From: an uncultured Alphaproteobacteria bacterium | GTDB taxonomy: Bacteria; Pseudomonadota; Alphaproteobacteria; Puniceispirillales; Puniceispirillaceae | Direction: 5' to 3' | Length of the DNA: 5,820 nt | Assembly: GCA_913064995.1 (NCBI GenBank) | Contig: CAJYBL010000099.1 | Location: 1-5,820, forward strand | In this document: positions 5,711 through 5,820 of the stretch, piece after piece | How the letters are laid out: each line of letters starts with the position of its first letter | How positions within the stretch are numbered: position 1 is the first letter of the stretch | Made by a program: the position numbers and the translations under genes | Notes under the pieces: generated by a model | Told to the model about the DNA's origin: nothing | What the model saw: the letters and a program-made list of their open reading frames with translations, nothing else | The model's database searches: none

Positions 5711-5820
5711 ATGAGCCCATTTTTTCAAGGCAACTGGCGGCAGTTTTTTGAAAAAAAGGCAGAACTTCAAATAAAAAACCGGCAAATTGGCGGTTACAAG
5801 AAAATCAACAAACGAAACGC
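5711..5820 (+). CDS. Possible start of a divergent gene (partial, unrecognised)
   Basis: A plus-strand frame begins with ATG at 5711 and stays open for 36 codons to the window edge. Its predicted start, MSPFFQGNWRQFFEKKAEL, is followed by a lysine/asparagine/glutamine-rich stretch that includes IGGYKKINKRN. I recognise no family. There is no good ribosome site upstream, and the second operator palindrome ends only 11 nt before the ATG, leaving little room for a promoter and leader. Chance openness over 36 codons is not rare. If real, the gene would share the 5655-5700 operator region with the suf operon, and the two hairpins to the right would be coding sequence. Confidence 0.25.
   Translation, partial: MSPFFQGNWRQFFEKKAELQIKNRQIGGYKKINKRN
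5720..5756. repeat. Interrupted inverted repeat with A/T-rich outer stem
   Basis: An inner stem AACTG/CAGTT (5732-5736 and 5741-5745, GCGG loop) is followed, after a 3x2 internal loop, by a 9-bp outer stem of TTTTTTCAA with TTGAAAAAA. On the plus strand the inner hairpin runs straight into T residues and could act as a weak terminator, but no rightward gene ends here. The A/T runs might instead serve as an upstream promoter element. Confidence 0.3.
5771..5795 (-). terminator. Possible intrinsic terminator of a gene entering from the right
   Basis: On the minus strand, AACCG (5795-5791) can pair with CGGTT (5781-5777), with a 9-nt loop that allows one more pair after a mismatch. TTTTATTT follows directly. 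A short minus-strand frame from the right edge ends in TAA at 5796-5794, at the foot of the hairpin. This could be the end of a same-direction neighbour. The stem is short, and the call conflicts with the plus-strand frame at 5711. Confidence 0.3.

Noticed and set aside
1..5820. CRISPR arrays, insertion sequences, tRNA or rRNA genes
   Set aside because: I saw no spaced direct repeats, transposase-like product, terminal inverted repeats or cloverleaf sequence anywhere in the window.

Overview
This window holds the main part of a SUF iron-sulfur cluster assembly operon, read leftward on the minus strand. The proteins resemble alphaproteobacterial SUF proteins. Base composition looks close to half GC, unlike high-GC alphaproteobacteria; a marine SAR116-like relative would fit, but that placement is a guess. 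The order in transcription direction is an Rrf2-family regulator (5586-5116), sufB (5080-3626), sufC (3584-2829), sufD (2854-1604), sufS (1604-351) and sufT (340 to beyond the left edge). About 94% of the window is coding and almost everything is on one strand.

The genes form one tight unit. Gaps are 35, 41 and 10 nt. sufC and sufD overlap by 26 nt, and sufD and sufS overlap by one base (TAATG). SufS takes sulfur from cysteine, the SufB-SufC-SufD complex is the ATP-dependent scaffold that builds the cluster, and SufT is a DUF59 maturation factor. The Rrf2 protein carries a cysteine cluster suited to sensing an Fe-S cluster and probably controls the operon. No SufE/SufU sulfur-transfer partner, no SufA/IscA carrier and no second (IscS-type) cysteine desulfurase lies inside the window; sufA may lie past the left edge.

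The 234 bases at 5587-5820 hold the control region. Three dyad elements are packed into 40 bp: a perfect 7-1-7 palindrome that fits both Fur-like and TGA-N9-TCA (RirA / iron-Rhodo-box) patterns, a core matching the E. coli IscR type 1 site at 12 of 13 positions, and a second 11-bp palindrome repeating the 9-mer TGATTATCA exactly 30 bp away. A weak promoter can be drawn through these elements. Further right are a hairpin with a T-run that may terminate a neighbour transcribed in the same direction, and a competing possibility, a short open frame starting at 5711 on the plus strand.

I found no previously undescribed system. The genes are an ordinary SUF operon; the operator cluster is the part most worth testing.
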